A stretch of 64,000 nucleotides of DNA. Origin: Colwellia sp. (lineage in GTDB: Bacteria > Pseudomonadota > Gammaproteobacteria > Enterobacterales > Alteromonadaceae). The translations under genes were made by a program, and so were the position numbers. Positions within the stretch are counted from its first letter, which is position 1. Each line of letters opens with the position of its first letter. The notes beneath the pieces are model-generated. The model saw only the letters and a program-made list of their open reading frames with translations, had not been told where the DNA came from and ran no database searches. Below, one piece after another: positions 1-12,800 of this stretch. Where the stretch lies: contig JAPYOP010000013.1 in the NCBI GenBank assembly GCA_029938115.1, positions 1 to 64,000 of the forward strand. Reading direction: 5' to 3'.

Positions 1-1101
1 AAAGAAATTAAAAACCACGAGTATCGTATCGGCTTAACACCTGCAGGTGTTAAAGAATTAATCGTCAACGGTCATGAAGTGATTGTTGAAAATAATGGCG
101 GTGCTGGTATTGGTTTTGAAAATGAGCAGTATATTGCTGCGGGTGCAAAAATTATTGATAGCGCTGCAGAAATTTTTGCAACGGCTGAGATGATAATCAA
201 GGTAAAAGAGCCACAAGCCGTTGAATGTAAAATGCTACGTCCGGGGCAGATTTTATTTACTTACTTACATTTAGCACCAGATCCACAACAAACTGAGTTA
301 TTAGTTGCCTCGAAAGCAATATGTATTGCTTATGAAACAGTAACTGCAGGTTCTGGTGGTTTACCATTATTAGCGCCAATGTCTGAAGTTGCTGGCCGTA
401 TGTCTATTCAAGCTGGTGCGCATGCTTTAGAAAAAGCGCAAGGCGGTTTAGGTGCATTATTAGGTGGCGTTCCCGGTGTTGCTCCAGCGAAAGTATTAGT
501 TGTTGGTGGTGGTGTTGTTGGTACTCAAGCAGCACGTATGGCTGTTGGTATGGGCGCAGACGTTACTATTTTAGATCGCTCTTTACCGCGTTTGCGTCAA
601 TTAGATACAGAGTTTGACGGTCGTTTAAAAACGGTTTACTCAACTGCCGATGCGATGGACCAATTAATTGTTGAAGCTGATTTAGTGATTGGTGCCGTAT
701 TAATTCCAGGTGCTGCTGCGCCTAAGTTAGTAACAAGAGCGCACATCAAAATGATGAAAAAAGGCGCTGTTGTGGTTGATGTTGCAATCGATCAAGGTGG
801 TTGTTTTGAAACGTCTAAAGCAACTACTCATCAAGAGCCTACTTACGTTGTTGATGATGTTGTTCACTACTGTGTTGCTAACATGCCTGGTGGCGTTGCT
901 CGTACTTCAACCATGGCACTTACTAATGCAACCATGCCATTTGCTGTTACTATCGCAAATAAAGGTGCGAAAAAAGCATTGCTTGATGATGAACATTTAA
1001 TGGCTGGCTTGAACGTTGCAAATGGTAAAATCACATACAAACCGGTTGCTGATGTATTAGGTTATGAATATGTAGAGCCAAGTGTTGCTTTAAACGCTTA
1101 A
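1..1101 (+). CDS. ald: Alanine dehydrogenase, 5' end cut by window
   Basis: NAD-dependent oxidative deamination of L-alanine to pyruvate and ammonia in the cytoplasm. The open frame continues to base 1 (it begins KEIKNHEYRIGLTPAGVKEL, the typical family N-terminus after about six missing residues), so the GTG at 79 is not the true start. The substrate-binding Lys/Arg region is at the start, and the Rossmann motif VVGGGVVGTQAARMAVGMGA lies at about 495-555. The C-terminal half carries the conserved DVAIDQGGCFETS and CVANMPGGVARTST segments. The length to the stop fits the usual 370 or so residues once the missing start is added. A strong hairpin terminator follows, so the gene ends its transcript. 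The identification is secure. Confidence 0.95.
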   Translation, partial: KEIKNHEYRIGLTPAGVKELIVNGHEVIVENNGGAGIGFENEQYIAAGAKIIDSAAEIFATAEMIIKVKEPQAVECKMLRPGQILFTYLHLAPDPQQTELLVASKAICIAYETVTAGSGGLPLLAPMSEVAGRMSIQAGAHALEKAQGGLGALLGGVPGVAPAKVLVVGGGVVGTQAARMAVGMGADVTILDRSLPRLRQLDTEFDGRLKTVYSTADAMDQLIVEADLVIGAVLIPGAAAPKLVTRAHIKMMKKGAVVVDVAIDQGGCFETSKATTHQEPTYVVDDVVHYCVANMPGGVARTSTMALTNATMPFAVTIANKGAKKALLDDEHLMAGLNVANGKITYKPVADVLGYEYVEPSVALNA

Positions 1102-1124
1102 TATTTTCTACACTAAATTATTTT

Positions 1125-1162
1125 AAAAAGAGTACAAACTTTAAGTTTGTACTCTTTTTTTT
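1125..1162. terminator. Rho-independent terminator, probably bidirectional
   Basis: A near-perfect inverted repeat (AGAGTACAAAC against GTTTGTACTCT) is flanked by an A-run on the left and a T-run on the right. It begins 23 bases after the ald stop. The A-run on the left makes it usable on the minus strand as well, for the convergent peptidase gene that ends at 1281. Confidence 0.85.
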
Positions 1163-1280
1163 GTTTAAGAAAATGCTTTGTTATGTAAGATCAATATAAA
1201 ACGATATTCATGCCTATTTAAATTGGCATAATCACATCCGTATCAAAGACATAGGTGTTATTGTTTATCGCAATAATCGA

Positions 1281-3464
1281 CTATTGAGTTAGTGTTTTTA
1301 CACCCATGTTATACAAAGTAAAGCCAAACACATCAGCATATTGATTAATGGTTTTACTCGCTGGTGTACCTGCGCCATGACCACCGTTAGTTTCAATTCG
1401 AATTAACATTGGACCCGCGCTATGACCTTGTGACTGTTTTGCTTGCAGCTCAGCAGCAAATTTAAAGGAATGTGCCGGAACAACTCTATCATCATGGTCA
1501 CCCGTGGTAATCATAGTTGCGGGGTATTGCACATTCGTTTTCACATTATGTACTGGCGAGTAAGCGCGTAAATATTCAAACATCTCCTTGTTTTGCTCAG
1601 ATGTTCCATAGTCGTATGCCCAGCCGGCTCCAGAGGTAAAAGTATGATAACGTAACATATCAAGAACACCTACAGCTGGTAGTGCAACCGCCATAAGTTC
1701 AGGGCGCTGTAACATAACAGCAGCAACTAATAAACCGCCATTAGAGCCACCTTTTATCGCTAAATATTCACTTGAGGTGTAGTTTTTGTCACTTAAATAT
1801 TCTGCTGCGGCAATAAAATCATCAAAAACATTTTGTTTTTTAAGCTGTGTTCCGGCATTGTGCCATTGACGACCATATTCACCACCACCTCGTAAATTAG
1901 CGACAGCATAAATTCCGCCCTGCTCCATCCATACTGCACTAGTGATGCCAAAAGATGGCTTTAAGCTGATATTAAAACCACCATAACCATATAAAATAGT
2001 TGGGTTTTTACCATTCAATTCCAAGCCCTTTTTATAGCTTATAATCATCGGTACTTTGGTGCCGTCTTTTGAGTTATAAAATACTTGCTCTGAAACATAT
2101 AAACTAGAATCAAAGGCCACTTTTGCTTGATGATAAACTGAAGTTTGTCCTTGTTTAACCTCAAAAGCGTAAATACTTTTAGGGGTAGTGTAATTGGTAA
2201 AGCTATAGTACAGCGTACTATCGTCCTTTTTACCTGACATAGACGAAGCAGTTCCAACACCAGGTAAACTAATTTCACGTACTTTATTACCTTGGTAATC
2301 ATATTGGAACATTTTTGTTGCTGCATCGACCATATAACGTGCAAATAAGAAACCGCCTCCGGTAGAAATACTAAGCACATGCTCAGTTTCAGGAATTAAA
2401 TCAACCCAGTGTTCTGATGTTGGTTTAGCTACATCAAGGGTGACAATTTTTTTATTATCTGCATCAAGATTAGTGACTAAAAACAATTTACTGTCTTGGT
2501 TATCAATAAGATAGGTATCAGATTTAGTGTGATCTAAAATAGTGATTAATGGGCTGTTCGGCTTAGTTAAATCTTTTAGGTATAAATCGTTACCTGAAGT
2601 TGATACTGAGCCAGAAATCAATAAATAACGATTATCATCGGTTACTGTACCACCAACATAACGACGTTTTTGTTCAGGTGTTGCGCCAAATATTACTTGG
2701 TCATCCTTTTGCGGTGTGCCAAGTTTATGGTAATAAAGTTTGTGCTGATCAGTTTTAGCAGATAACTCGCTGCCTTTGGGTTTGTCATAGCTTGAGTAAT
2801 AAAACCCTTCATTTTTGTACCAAGCAATATCAGAAAATTTAACATCAACTAATTGTGGTTCAAGTACTTTTTTAGTTACTGCGTCTAAAATAATCACTTT
2901 ACGCCAATCACTACCGCCTTCTGAAATAGTATAAGCAACTTTAGAACCGTCATTGGTAAAACTAAGCTGTCCTAATGAAGTTGAACCATCTTCACTGAAT
3001 TGGTTTGGATCTAAAAACACTTGAGAGTCAGCTTGTGTTTGACTAGAAAAATAACGATAAACAACATATTGATTTTGCAAACCATCATTTTTATAGAAAT
3101 AAGTATAATCACCTTCTTTAAAAGGCGACCCCACTTTTTCATAGTTCCATAATGCCGTTAAGCGCAACTTTAAAGTATCTCGGTAATCAATTTGCTCTAA
3201 ATATTCTTGGGTAACATTATTTTGTGCTTTTACCCAAGTCTCAGTTTCTTCACTGAGATCATCTTCTAACCAACGATATGGGTCAGCAACGTCAGTACCA
3301 AAATAATTATCAACAGTATTACCTTGTTTAGTTTCTGGGTAAGTTAATGTGATTTTATTTTCACTAGGCTTATGCTCAGCAGTTGCATCAACAGATGGTT
3401 GTGAACATGCTGATAAACCACTTAACAAAGTAGTAGTTAACAGTAGAGGGATAAATTTTTTCAT
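1281..3464 (-). CDS. Prolyl oligopeptidase family S9A, lipoprotein
   Basis: Serine peptidase that cleaves short peptides after proline. The first 20 residues form a lipoprotein signal: MKK, a hydrophobic stretch and the lipobox LSAC with Cys20, so the mature enzyme is probably membrane-anchored in the periplasm. Residues from about 70 to 440 form the beta-propeller, and the C-terminal alpha/beta-hydrolase domain holds the triad: Ser in GGSNGG at about residue 571, Asp in GDHDDR at about 656, and His in NGGHGAG at about 695. The length of 727 is normal for the family with a signal added. It is a single gene, convergent with ald and divergent from trxB. The exact substrate is not shown by the sequence. 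Confidence 0.93.
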   Translation of the reverse strand: MKKFIPLLLTTTLLSGLSACSQPSVDATAEHKPSENKITLTYPETKQGNTVDNYFGTDVADPYRWLEDDLSEETETWVKAQNNVTQEYLEQIDYRDTLKLRLTALWNYEKVGSPFKEGDYTYFYKNDGLQNQYVVYRYFSSQTQADSQVFLDPNQFSEDGSTSLGQLSFTNDGSKVAYTISEGGSDWRKVIILDAVTKKVLEPQLVDVKFSDIAWYKNEGFYYSSYDKPKGSELSAKTDQHKLYYHKLGTPQKDDQVIFGATPEQKRRYVGGTVTDDNRYLLISGSVSTSGNDLYLKDLTKPNSPLITILDHTKSDTYLIDNQDSKLFLVTNLDADNKKIVTLDVAKPTSEHWVDLIPETEHVLSISTGGGFLFARYMVDAATKMFQYDYQGNKVREISLPGVGTASSMSGKKDDSTLYYSFTNYTTPKSIYAFEVKQGQTSVYHQAKVAFDSSLYVSEQVFYNSKDGTKVPMIISYKKGLELNGKNPTILYGYGGFNISLKPSFGITSAVWMEQGGIYAVANLRGGGEYGRQWHNAGTQLKKQNVFDDFIAAAEYLSDKNYTSSEYLAIKGGSNGGLLVAAVMLQRPELMAVALPAVGVLDMLRYHTFTSGAGWAYDYGTSEQNKEMFEYLRAYSPVHNVKTNVQYPATMITTGDHDDRVVPAHSFKFAAELQAKQSQGHSAGPMLIRIETNGGHGAGTPASKTINQYADVFGFTLYNMGVKTLTQ

Positions 3465-4736
<1,272 letters not shown>

Positions 4737-4857
4737 CGAGTTTAATAGGCATATATGCTGCATTATTGAGTTTGAAAATAAGACAAACTATTATCTTCAA
4801 TCAATGTATTGCCTCTATGCCTTTAAATTCTCACTAAAATGAGTATTTCTGCATAGT

Positions 4858-5586
4858 ATGGATCTATACCAACTCAGCAATAAAAACTTAACCTTTCCTC
4901 CAGTAGATTGCGCGTTAACTGAACCAAACGGCTTGTTAGCCGTTGGTGGTGATTTGTCACCCCAACGGTTAATATCAGCCTATAGCCAAGGTATATTTCC
5001 TTGGTTTAGTGAAAATGATCCGTTGATGTGGTGGTCACCTAACCCTAGAGCTATAATTAACCTTAATGAGTTAAGAATAAACCGCACGCTACGTAAAATA
5101 TTAAAAAAGTCTCCCTATAAAATAACCTTAAATACGGCTTTTGAAGAAGTCATTGAACAATGCGCTGACGCGCCCTTTCGTGATGATGGCACATGGATTT
5201 TACCCGAGATGGAAAGCGCTTATATTAATTTACATCAATTAGGTTATGCCCATTCTATTGAAGTTTGGCAAACAGCTACGTTTGATGGCTTGGAATCAAA
5301 ACAAGAACTAGTCGGTGGTTTATATGGCGTCGCTATTAATGGCTTTTTCTCCGGAGAGTCGATGTTCTATAATCAGCCCAATGCATCTAAATTTGCCTTG
5401 GTTGCTTTAGCTCGATTGCTCGAAACAATTGATGTTAGTTTTATTGATTGTCAGTTACTTAATCCTTTTCTAGAAGGTATGGGCGCGATAGAAATATCAC
5501 GTAAAAGTTTTATCGACAATAAAGAAACTGCTATAAATAAAGAGATACCTTTAGAATTTTGGCAAGCAAGAGAACTTGTTCTTTAA
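4858..5586 (+). CDS. aat: Leucyl/phenylalanyl-tRNA-protein transferase
   Basis: Moves Leu or Phe from tRNA to proteins with N-terminal Lys or Arg, marking them for ClpS/ClpAP. The 242-residue sequence has the family blocks FPPVDCAL, GLLAVGGDLSPQRLISAYSQ, GIFPWF and WWSPNPRAII in the first 65 residues, then GGLYGVAINGFFSGESMF and DCQL in the GNAT-like core. It lies 15 bases upstream of bpt, which encodes the second N-degron transferase, so the pair is a short operon. The ribosome site is weak. An ATG about 30 bases upstream runs quickly into a stop and is not used. Confidence 0.96.
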   Translation: MDLYQLSNKNLTFPPVDCALTEPNGLLAVGGDLSPQRLISAYSQGIFPWFSENDPLMWWSPNPRAIINLNELRINRTLRKILKKSPYKITLNTAFEEVIEQCADAPFRDDGTWILPEMESAYINLHQLGYAHSIEVWQTATFDGLESKQELVGGLYGVAINGFFSGESMFYNQPNASKFALVALARLLETIDVSFIDCQLLNPFLEGMGAIEISRKSFIDNKETAINKEIPLEFWQARELVL

Positions 5587-5601
5587 TATAAGTAGTAACA
5601 T

Positions 5602-6336
5602 ATGAACGATAGCAGCTTTAAAGTAGGGATCACCAAAACCTTTCCGTGCAGTTATTTACCTGAGCAAGAAGAGCGACTGTTAATTGCGATTGATGAACGT
5701 CTACAAAATAATCGCAGTTACACTATGTTGATGATGGAAGGATTTCGCCGCAGTGGTGAGCAGTCTTACCGTCCTCACTGTCCTAATTGTAGTGCCTGCC
5801 AGTCTATACGTGTTGTTATTGAAGATTTCAAGCCATCTAAAAGTCAAAAACGTTCACTAAAACGTAATGCCCATTTTGAAATAAGTACTTCAGACAAGTT
5901 AAAAGATAATTATTATCCTTTATATGAAAAATACATAAACACCTGCCACCAAGATGGTGCGATGTTTCCTGCAAATAACCAACAATTTAAGAGTTTTCTC
6001 TCGAGTAAATTAACTAAGCAATTATTTATTGAAACTTGGTTGGAAACTAACGGGGAAAAACAACTTGTTTGTGTGGCGGTTACTGACGTATTAATAAATG
6101 GGCTTTCAGCTGTTTATACTTTTTATCACCCTGATTTCAAAGCCAATGGCTTAGGTATATTTTCTATTCTCACTCAAATTAATTTGTGTAAGCAGCAAGG
6201 CTTACACTACTTATATTTAGGCTACCAAATTGATGATTGTAAAAAAATGAATTATAAAAATCGCTATTTCCCACACGAAAGATTTATGAATCAAGAATGG
6301 CTACTTGTTGAAAATAACAGCAATAACAAGATTTGA
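5602..6336 (+). CDS. bpt: Aspartate/glutamate leucyltransferase
   Basis: Arginyltransferase-like enzyme that adds Leu to proteins with N-terminal Asp or Glu, feeding the bacterial N-end rule pathway. The 244-residue protein has the conserved N-terminal Cys cluster at Cys60, Cys63 and Cys66 ([13 protein letters not shown]), the MMEGFRRSG block before it, and a C-terminal transferase half with [18 protein letters not shown] and [12 protein letters not shown]. It follows aat closely and precedes infA, the same grouping seen in many Gammaproteobacteria. Older annotations call it ate. Confidence 0.95.
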   Translation: MNDSSFKVGITKTFPCSYLPEQEERLLIAIDERLQNNRSYTMLMMEGFRRSGEQSYRPHCPNCSACQSIRVVIEDFKPSKSQKRSLKRNAHFEISTSDKLKDNYYPLYEKYINTCHQDGAMFPANNQQFKSFLSSKLTKQLFIETWLETNGEKQLVCVAVTDVLINGLSAVYTFYHPDFKANGLGIFSILTQINLCKQQGLHYLYLGYQIDDCKKMNYKNRYFPHERFMNQEWLLVENNSNNKI

Positions 6337-6489
6337 ACGAATTAAACCCCTCCAAAGACAAATAAACAAGCACAAAGCTTTACATTAGCAGTTCAATTAG
6401 GCATCATTCGCGCAGCTTTTTTTATCAGCCACAAATTTAAATAATATCATTTAAATTTTGGCTTGTTTGCACAACATATAGAGGTTTAG

Positions 6490-6714
<225 letters not shown>

Positions 6715-6763
6715 TTTTCTGCGCCAGATAGTCTTAGCGTAATTTAAATATTGCGTTAAAAAT

Positions 6764-6799
6764 AAAAACCAGCCTTTTTTACAAGTTGCTGGTTTTTTT
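6764..6799 (+). terminator. Rho-independent terminator after infA
   Basis: AAAAACCAGC pairs with GCTGGTTTTT across a 14-base loop, and the right arm runs into a T-tract. It begins 50 bases beyond the infA stop. Confidence 0.8.
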
Positions 6800-6812
6800 G
6801 TGTCTGAATCTT

Positions 6813-6847
6813 TTGTAGTGCCTCGTTTCACTCGTGACGATCTACAA
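6813..6847. repeat. REP-like palindromic element
   Basis: TTGTAG and CTACAA enclose an imperfect hairpin (TCGTTTCAC against GTGACGA). It lies between convergent genes. The right flank CTACAACTT recurs at 57190-57198 beside another hairpin, which suggests a small dispersed family. Only these two were seen here, so the call is tentative. Confidence 0.4.
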
Positions 6848-6869
6848 CTTACAAGAGCAAGATGAGGTG

Positions 6870-7253
6870 TTATTTAGGCATTTCCATATGAAAAGCATTT
6901 AACTTATTGCCGTCTAAATCACGAAAATAGCCAGCATAAAAACCTGTCATATCACCACGTTCTCCAGGCTTGCCCTCACAAGTAGCACCCAATTCAATCG
7001 CTTTATGATAGAAGGCATCAACCTTTTCATTCGTATCAAGCATAATTGCAACCATAGTGCCGTTACCCACAGTTGCAGGTTGTCCGTTAAATGGTTTAGT
7101 AACAGACACGCCGGGTTGATTCATTCCCGTTGTCCAAGCGACAAATGTTTCATTTTCTATAAAACGACCTGCGCCTATTGACCCAAAAAGTTGATCATAA
7201 AAAGATACCGCTTTTTCTAAATCATTAGTACCGAGAGTAACGTAACCTATCAT
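6870..7253 (-). CDS. VOC/glyoxalase-fold protein
   Basis: The 127 residues form one vicinal-oxygen-chelate domain: MIGYVTLGTNDLEKAVSFYDQLFG at the start, and FYAGYFRDLDGNKLNAFHM at the end, the typical paired beta-alpha-beta modules. Members include lactoylglutathione lyases, ring-cleavage dioxygenases and resistance proteins. The metal ligands are not clear enough to choose a reaction, and neighbours do not help. The substrate is unknown. Confidence 0.85.
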   Translation of the reverse strand: MIGYVTLGTNDLEKAVSFYDQLFGSIGAGRFIENETFVAWTTGMNQPGVSVTKPFNGQPATVGNGTMVAIMLDTNEKVDAFYHKAIELGATCEGKPGERGDMTGFYAGYFRDLDGNKLNAFHMEMPK

Positions 7254-7305
7254 GTGTAAATCCTTCTATTGGTTTGAATAACTTAAATACAAAATTAACT
7301 ATAAT

Positions 7306-7818
7306 TCAATTGGTATAACAACTTAACAGTTTTTTATCAAATTGTTCAGCGCTAATCGTTAAGTTTTTGTTAGCGATTGTTTCTTGTAAATCACTAAGGT
7401 CTTTATCCACTTTACTGATAGTTAACGTATTATCATCAAGTTGATAGACTTGTTTTAGGCTTTGATAATAAAAAGATAAAACAATGAAGGCATTGGTGTC
7501 ATTATTCTTTGCTGCCGCTTTTACTTTTTTGAGTTTTCTATAGATTAAATTTTGTATTTGCTTTACTCGCCAAACGTAATAAATTTCTATGAAAAAATCA
7601 GATCGTTTAAAGGTATGTAAAATTGCCGCACAGGCAAGTAAAGACAGTACAACGCCTAGTAGGTTATATCTAAAGTTACTCACTTCTGCTTGTGCGAAAC
7701 TGGCGATAAATACTTGTCCAAAAATTAGCGCTAATACTAATAAAGTACCAATAAAGCCAGCGATGACAATGTTTAAGTGTTTTCTATAACGTGTTTTATC
7801 AATATCAATTAACTGCAT
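7306..7818 (-). CDS. DUF3087 membrane protein
   Basis: The 170-residue protein starts with MQLIDIDKTRYRKHLNIVIA and has two hydrophobic spans, at about 17-42 and 50-68, followed by a soluble tail of about 100 residues with a basic segment (RKLKKVKAAAKNN). The N-terminal KTRYRKHLN pattern matches the DUF3087 family, found mainly in marine Gammaproteobacteria; the family name is from memory. Function is unknown. It lies just downstream of recD on the same strand, with a 54-base gap, so it could be co-transcribed. Confidence 0.75.
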   Translation of the reverse strand: MQLIDIDKTRYRKHLNIVIAGFIGTLLVLALIFGQVFIASFAQAEVSNFRYNLLGVVLSLLACAAILHTFKRSDFFIEIYYVWRVKQIQNLIYRKLKKVKAAAKNNDTNAFIVLSFYYQSLKQVYQLDDNTLTISKVDKDLSDLQETIANKNLTISAEQFDKKLLSCYTN

Positions 7819-7872
7819 TAGAGCTAGTATTCCTTGGAAATAAACGATTTTCGGTGACAGTACAAGTATAAA

Positions 7873-9864
7873 TCAAAGCGTTAAGCCAGAGTAACGTTTT
7901 ATTGCTGTTTTCACTCCCTGTTGCCAAGTTTGGCTATTAGAGGCAATGGTTAATTTTGTTTTTGCCCGGGTAATACCGGTATAAAGCAATTCACGAGAAA
8001 GTAATTGATGCCCGGCCTGTTTAGGAAGCACGATAGCAACATGCTCAAACTCACTGCCTTGAGTTTTATGTATAGTCATCGCATAAACACTGTCGTGTTT
8101 AGGTAAACGTGATGGCAGCAACACTTTATATGGTTTTTCAACAGCATCATCTTGTTTAGCGTTTTCAAAAAACGCCATTAAGTGACCATCATCACAGCGC
8201 CACAGCAAACCTATATCGCCATTAAAGAGCCCTAGACGGTAATCATTTTCACTGATCATAATTGGCATGCCGTGATAACCACTTGCCGATGCATGCAAAC
8301 GCTGAGACAACAGTTCTTTTATCCATTGATTAAGCGCATCAACGCCAAATTCCCCTTGGCGAGTAGCACAAAGCACACGAAACTTAGCCAACATTGTAAA
8401 AGCGTGGGCGATATCATCGCATTGTGCAATACCTCGATAATACTTATCAACTAAAGGCGTTAACCAAGTATCAAGGTTGTTGTTAACTAAATTTAATTGA
8501 TGTTCATCGACAGATATTACGGACTTATTACCTGTTGAGAGCTCACTAGCCGTTGAAAACTCTTTATCCGTTGAAGACTCTAATAACTGCCAGCTTTGTG
8601 CAGCTTGACCTTTGATCACATGATTGGCAAGTATGCCAATACCAGCCTCACCATCAAATCGACGGCTTTTCATTAAAAAGCTTAAATGATCATGACAAGT
8701 GTGTGGTGCTGAGTTTAGTGGTTCAAATGTATTCTGAAGTTGCTTTGAATCTAACTGACATACTTGCGCTAGGTAATTGAAATTATCAGCACTGTAACCA
8801 CCATGAGGTCTTAGCGCTATATCCGCCAACACGCTGCCAACAGCAACTGAAGGTAATTGATCCGCGTCACCTAACAAAATAATCTTAGCCGCTGGTTTTA
8901 ACGCTCTGAATATTCGCGCCATCATGGGTAAATCAACCATAGAGACTTCATCAATTAATAAAACATCACTGCTAAGTAAATTCTTGCTGTTATGCCTAAA
9001 ATTAGGGCTGTTAGGAATAACCCCCAATAAACGATGAATTGTTTTCGCCTTTGTCGGCATTACCGATAATATATCATCAGGAATTAAGCCTTTAAAATCC
9101 GAAATAGCCTTAATGATAGACTCAGACAAGCGTTGAGCTGCTTTTCCTGTTGGTGCAACCAAGGAGATTTCTAATGCTTGTTCATTGTTATCATTGTGAT
9201 TATCACTATTTTGGCTATTTTTGTTTAGCATTAACAATGCAGCAAGTAACTTGGTAACGGTATAGGTTTTTCCTGTGCCTGGACCACCAGCAATAACCGT
9301 AAAGTTTTTATTAATAGCATTAGCGACCGCTATTTTTTGCCAATCTATCTCATGTTGCTGTGTTTGTGTGCTTTCATTAGGAAACAACAGATTTACAATT
9401 GAGCTTATCTCTTCTAATGATACCGATGAATTTTGTGTCAAACGCTCTTTAATGCTCTGAGCCAGTTGATACTCAAATTGAAAATAACGACGCATGTATA
9501 AATTGTTATTGTCAAAAACCAGTACTTGTTGTGCGCTAGCACCAATTTCAAGTTCAGAAAGTAACTTTGTTAAGACATCTCTACATGGAAATACATAACC
9601 TTGATGGCTACAAAGCCCTTGCTCATCAAAGGCAGTAGCCCAATGAATATCACAAATTTCAGTTATTGGCAGACATGAGTGCCCTGCCCGTAAACTAACA
9701 CTTAAAGCAATAAATAAGTGCGTTAATATTTGTGCTTGTTGAACAGTTAATTCAGCGTTAACCGTTAAAGCACTGAGCATTTCTCTAGCAAAAAAGTAAT
9801 CAATAGCGGCGATATCAGCTAGCTGTTGCTGTGCTTGGTTAAAACTAGTGTATGTTTGAGCCAT
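7873..9864 (-). CDS. recD: Exodeoxyribonuclease V subunit alpha
   Basis: The 5'-3' helicase motor of RecBCD, which processes double-strand DNA ends for RecA. The 663 residues have an N-terminal RecC-contact domain, Walker A GGPGTGKT at 193-200, Walker B DEVSMVD near 300, the SF1 motif LGDADQLPSV, and C-terminal motifs YAMTIHKTQGSEF and LLYTGITRAK. The ATG overlaps the recB stop by one base (TAATG), so translation is coupled. It is the last gene of recC-recB-recD. Confidence 0.96.
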   Translation of the reverse strand: MAQTYTSFNQAQQQLADIAAIDYFFAREMLSALTVNAELTVQQAQILTHLFIALSVSLRAGHSCLPITEICDIHWATAFDEQGLCSHQGYVFPCRDVLTKLLSELEIGASAQQVLVFDNNNLYMRRYFQFEYQLAQSIKERLTQNSSVSLEEISSIVNLLFPNESTQTQQHEIDWQKIAVANAINKNFTVIAGGPGTGKTYTVTKLLAALLMLNKNSQNSDNHNDNNEQALEISLVAPTGKAAQRLSESIIKAISDFKGLIPDDILSVMPTKAKTIHRLLGVIPNSPNFRHNSKNLLSSDVLLIDEVSMVDLPMMARIFRALKPAAKIILLGDADQLPSVAVGSVLADIALRPHGGYSADNFNYLAQVCQLDSKQLQNTFEPLNSAPHTCHDHLSFLMKSRRFDGEAGIGILANHVIKGQAAQSWQLLESSTDKEFSTASELSTGNKSVISVDEHQLNLVNNNLDTWLTPLVDKYYRGIAQCDDIAHAFTMLAKFRVLCATRQGEFGVDALNQWIKELLSQRLHASASGYHGMPIMISENDYRLGLFNGDIGLLWRCDDGHLMAFFENAKQDDAVEKPYKVLLPSRLPKHDSVYAMTIHKTQGSEFEHVAIVLPKQAGHQLLSRELLYTGITRAKTKLTIASNSQTWQQGVKTAIKRYSGLTL

Positions 9865-12800
9865 TATTCTTCCTCCTTATCTAGTTCTATACTGAACTCT
9901 TCACCTAGTTTTTTACCGAGGAAGAGCTCATCTAATTGTGTTAATTCATTTGATGTGATTTTGCGGTGATAAACACCTGCACTTTGGTTACCATCGGCAT
10001 TACTCATACCACGTAAGTACAAGTAATAAATGCCGCCAAAATGTTTCTCTGCATTATAGTCGACTAAGTTTTGTTTTAGATAACGATGTAAAGCCAAACT
10101 ATAGATAAGATATTGTAAGTCATAATAGTTTTTCTCTATATTATGACGCAGTGCTTCAGGATGATAATCATCTATGCAGTCACCTAAATGAGTCGACTTA
10201 TAATCACAAACATAGTACTTACCACCTTGCTCAAACACTAAATCAATAAAGCCATGCATCATCCCCTTAAGAGATTCATAATTTGGTAATCGAACCTTAT
10301 TTGGGCTCAATTTTTTCTGGCTATCATGGCTTTGTGTTTCACTAGAGGTATTTCGGTGATCGGTTAGCAATTCCTCTAACACCGAGACCTTTGCTTTATC
10401 CATCGGGAAATAGAACTCACTTTCGCGCAAGGTACGCTGCATGTTAACGTCACTAAGACAAAAGCTTTTGGTATGATCATTATTAGCAAAAAGTGGTGTA
10501 CAAACAATTTCATTAAGCCAAGCAACCAAGTCATTTTCATTAAACCCTGTCGCTAATTCGCCATATTTAACTAACGGCCACTTAATACTTTCTAACAAGT
10601 TATTATCAATGTCATCACTGTTTTTGAAGTTGCAGTGTTCTAAAATGTCATGCAATAAATTACCGCTATGAGCACCTTTAGCTAATTGAAAGCGTAATAA
10701 TTTTTTGTCACGCTCAATATTAGTCTTTTCGCTAATTCCGGCATTACTGGCAGCTAACTCACTTGAGTCTCTATCGGGTGTAGAAACACCGCCATGGCGT
10801 AGATTTCGACTTAAAGCAGAAAAAGAACTTAACCACCAATCACGCTCTATCTTGCCAACAAATTTACTAACGACTAAATCTGGCTTTGATTTATCAAGTT
10901 GGTTAGGCTCTAAAATTTGGGCTTCGCCTATATCCGCAAATGATACTTGCGTTAAGCTAATAGCTTGCGGGGCTTTAGCTACTAACTGGTTTAAACTTTG
11001 GGTTATATCTTGCTCTGTTTGCCATTGTAATGTTTTACCCAATGGCGATAAGGCATACTTTTCAAAGGCTGTACTTAAAATATAACAGCGACGCTCTGCA
11101 CGCGTTATCGCAACATACAATAGACGAATGCTTTCTGCATAAGCTTCGTTTGCCATCGCTATTTTTGCCTGTTCATCACCATCTAGGCTTAAACATAGTT
11201 GTCCCTGCTCATCATGATATTCAAGGTAACTAACTGATTTATTGCCAAACTTAAGCGGATCTTTATGACGTGTTGCAAAAGGAATAAATACAACCGGGTA
11301 TTCAAGACCTTTTGCTCCGTGTTGAGTAACAATACGAATGAGATCGCCATCGCTTTCAAGACGCTGCTCTGCTTCTAATTCACTTATCGAACCGATATTG
11401 TCGTCATTACATTGTTGTTCAAACCAATAAAGCAGTTCTTGTGGCTGTAAAAATCGTTGGCTAGCGGCTTGTAAGATCTCAAATAAATGCAAAAGATTGG
11501 TTAACGCTCTATCTTTATTATCTAGTGTGGATTTTTTAGTGAAATCAAAGTGCTGATGCATTAAATTTATTGCCATGGTAATAAAACCTTGGCGTTGCCA
11601 TTGTGATCGGTAATCAAAAAAACTAAATTTTAATGCTTGATAAGCGCTTTCATCCTGCTGAAGTTTATACAGTGCCGTCGCATCAAGGCCAAGCAAACCG
11701 CAGGCAAGCGCACTTAAATAAAGACGCTCATTTTCAGGAGACAATATGCCTTTCAATAATTGCATAAGCTGCTTGGCTTGCTCACTATGAAACAAATTAG
11801 CGCGATCTGATAAATAAACGCTGGCTAAATTAGCCTTGAGTAAAGCCGCTTTTATATCGCCAGCTTCGCGACCATCTCGTACCAAAATAGCAATATCTTG
11901 TGGCTGCAGTTTCTTTTCTTGCGCTACTTCACTTAATAAGTCGACAATTTCATTGGCACACCATGTTGCCATTAAAGAGCGCGCAGATTGGTTAACTTTT
12001 TGACTTGCCTCATCGTCAGTAAAGTGAATAAATTGCAGTGCGCAATTAACTTTCGCTTGTCGGACTGAAGTCCAACCTACATTTTTACCTGCTAAAACTG
12101 CTTGGTATGGAATACCATAACCAAAGACCGAATTTTCATCATCACTGCTAAGGAATACTTGATTATAAGCTTCAACCATATCAGGGGTTGAACGCCAGTT
12201 GGTATCCATCAACCAGTGATAATCACAGTCATTACGTGCATTCAAATAGGCAAAAATATCACCGCCACGAAAACCGTAAATGGCCTGTTTTGGATCGCCA
12301 ATTAAATATAAAGCTTGCTCTGAAGCATCTGCTTGATAGTAAATTCCCTGTAAAATTGAAAATTGCTGTGGATCGGTATCTTGAAACTCATCCACTAACG
12401 CGACAGGATATTGTGCTAATAAGGTTTGCGCTAATACATTCTTTTTATTGACCTTTTTATTATTCTCTTCAATAGAATGTTCTTGCTGTTTTGATTCAGG
12501 ATGCGAAGCGCTTTGCAAACAGTCAGCTAAACAATTAATCAGATCATCAAAATCAAGATTATTCAATCGCTCTTTAGTTAGTTTTACTTGCACTCTTATT
12601 TGATAAATTGCGGTTCGTACTAACTGGTATGCCTTCGCTTTGTTAATATTTTTTGGCAGGTCTTTAACTTGTTTTTTTATTTCTTTAGTACTTGCCAGTA
12701 CTAAAGCTAATTGAGTTTTAAACGCTTTAGGGTGACGACCGCCATGTAGTAAATAATCTGGCATTGACTGGGCTAATACCGCCAGTAAAGAAGCCTCGTC

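Noticed and set aside
10705-11085. 126-residue frame opposite recB
   Set aside because: Shadow of the recB coding strand; no ribosome site, no family match.
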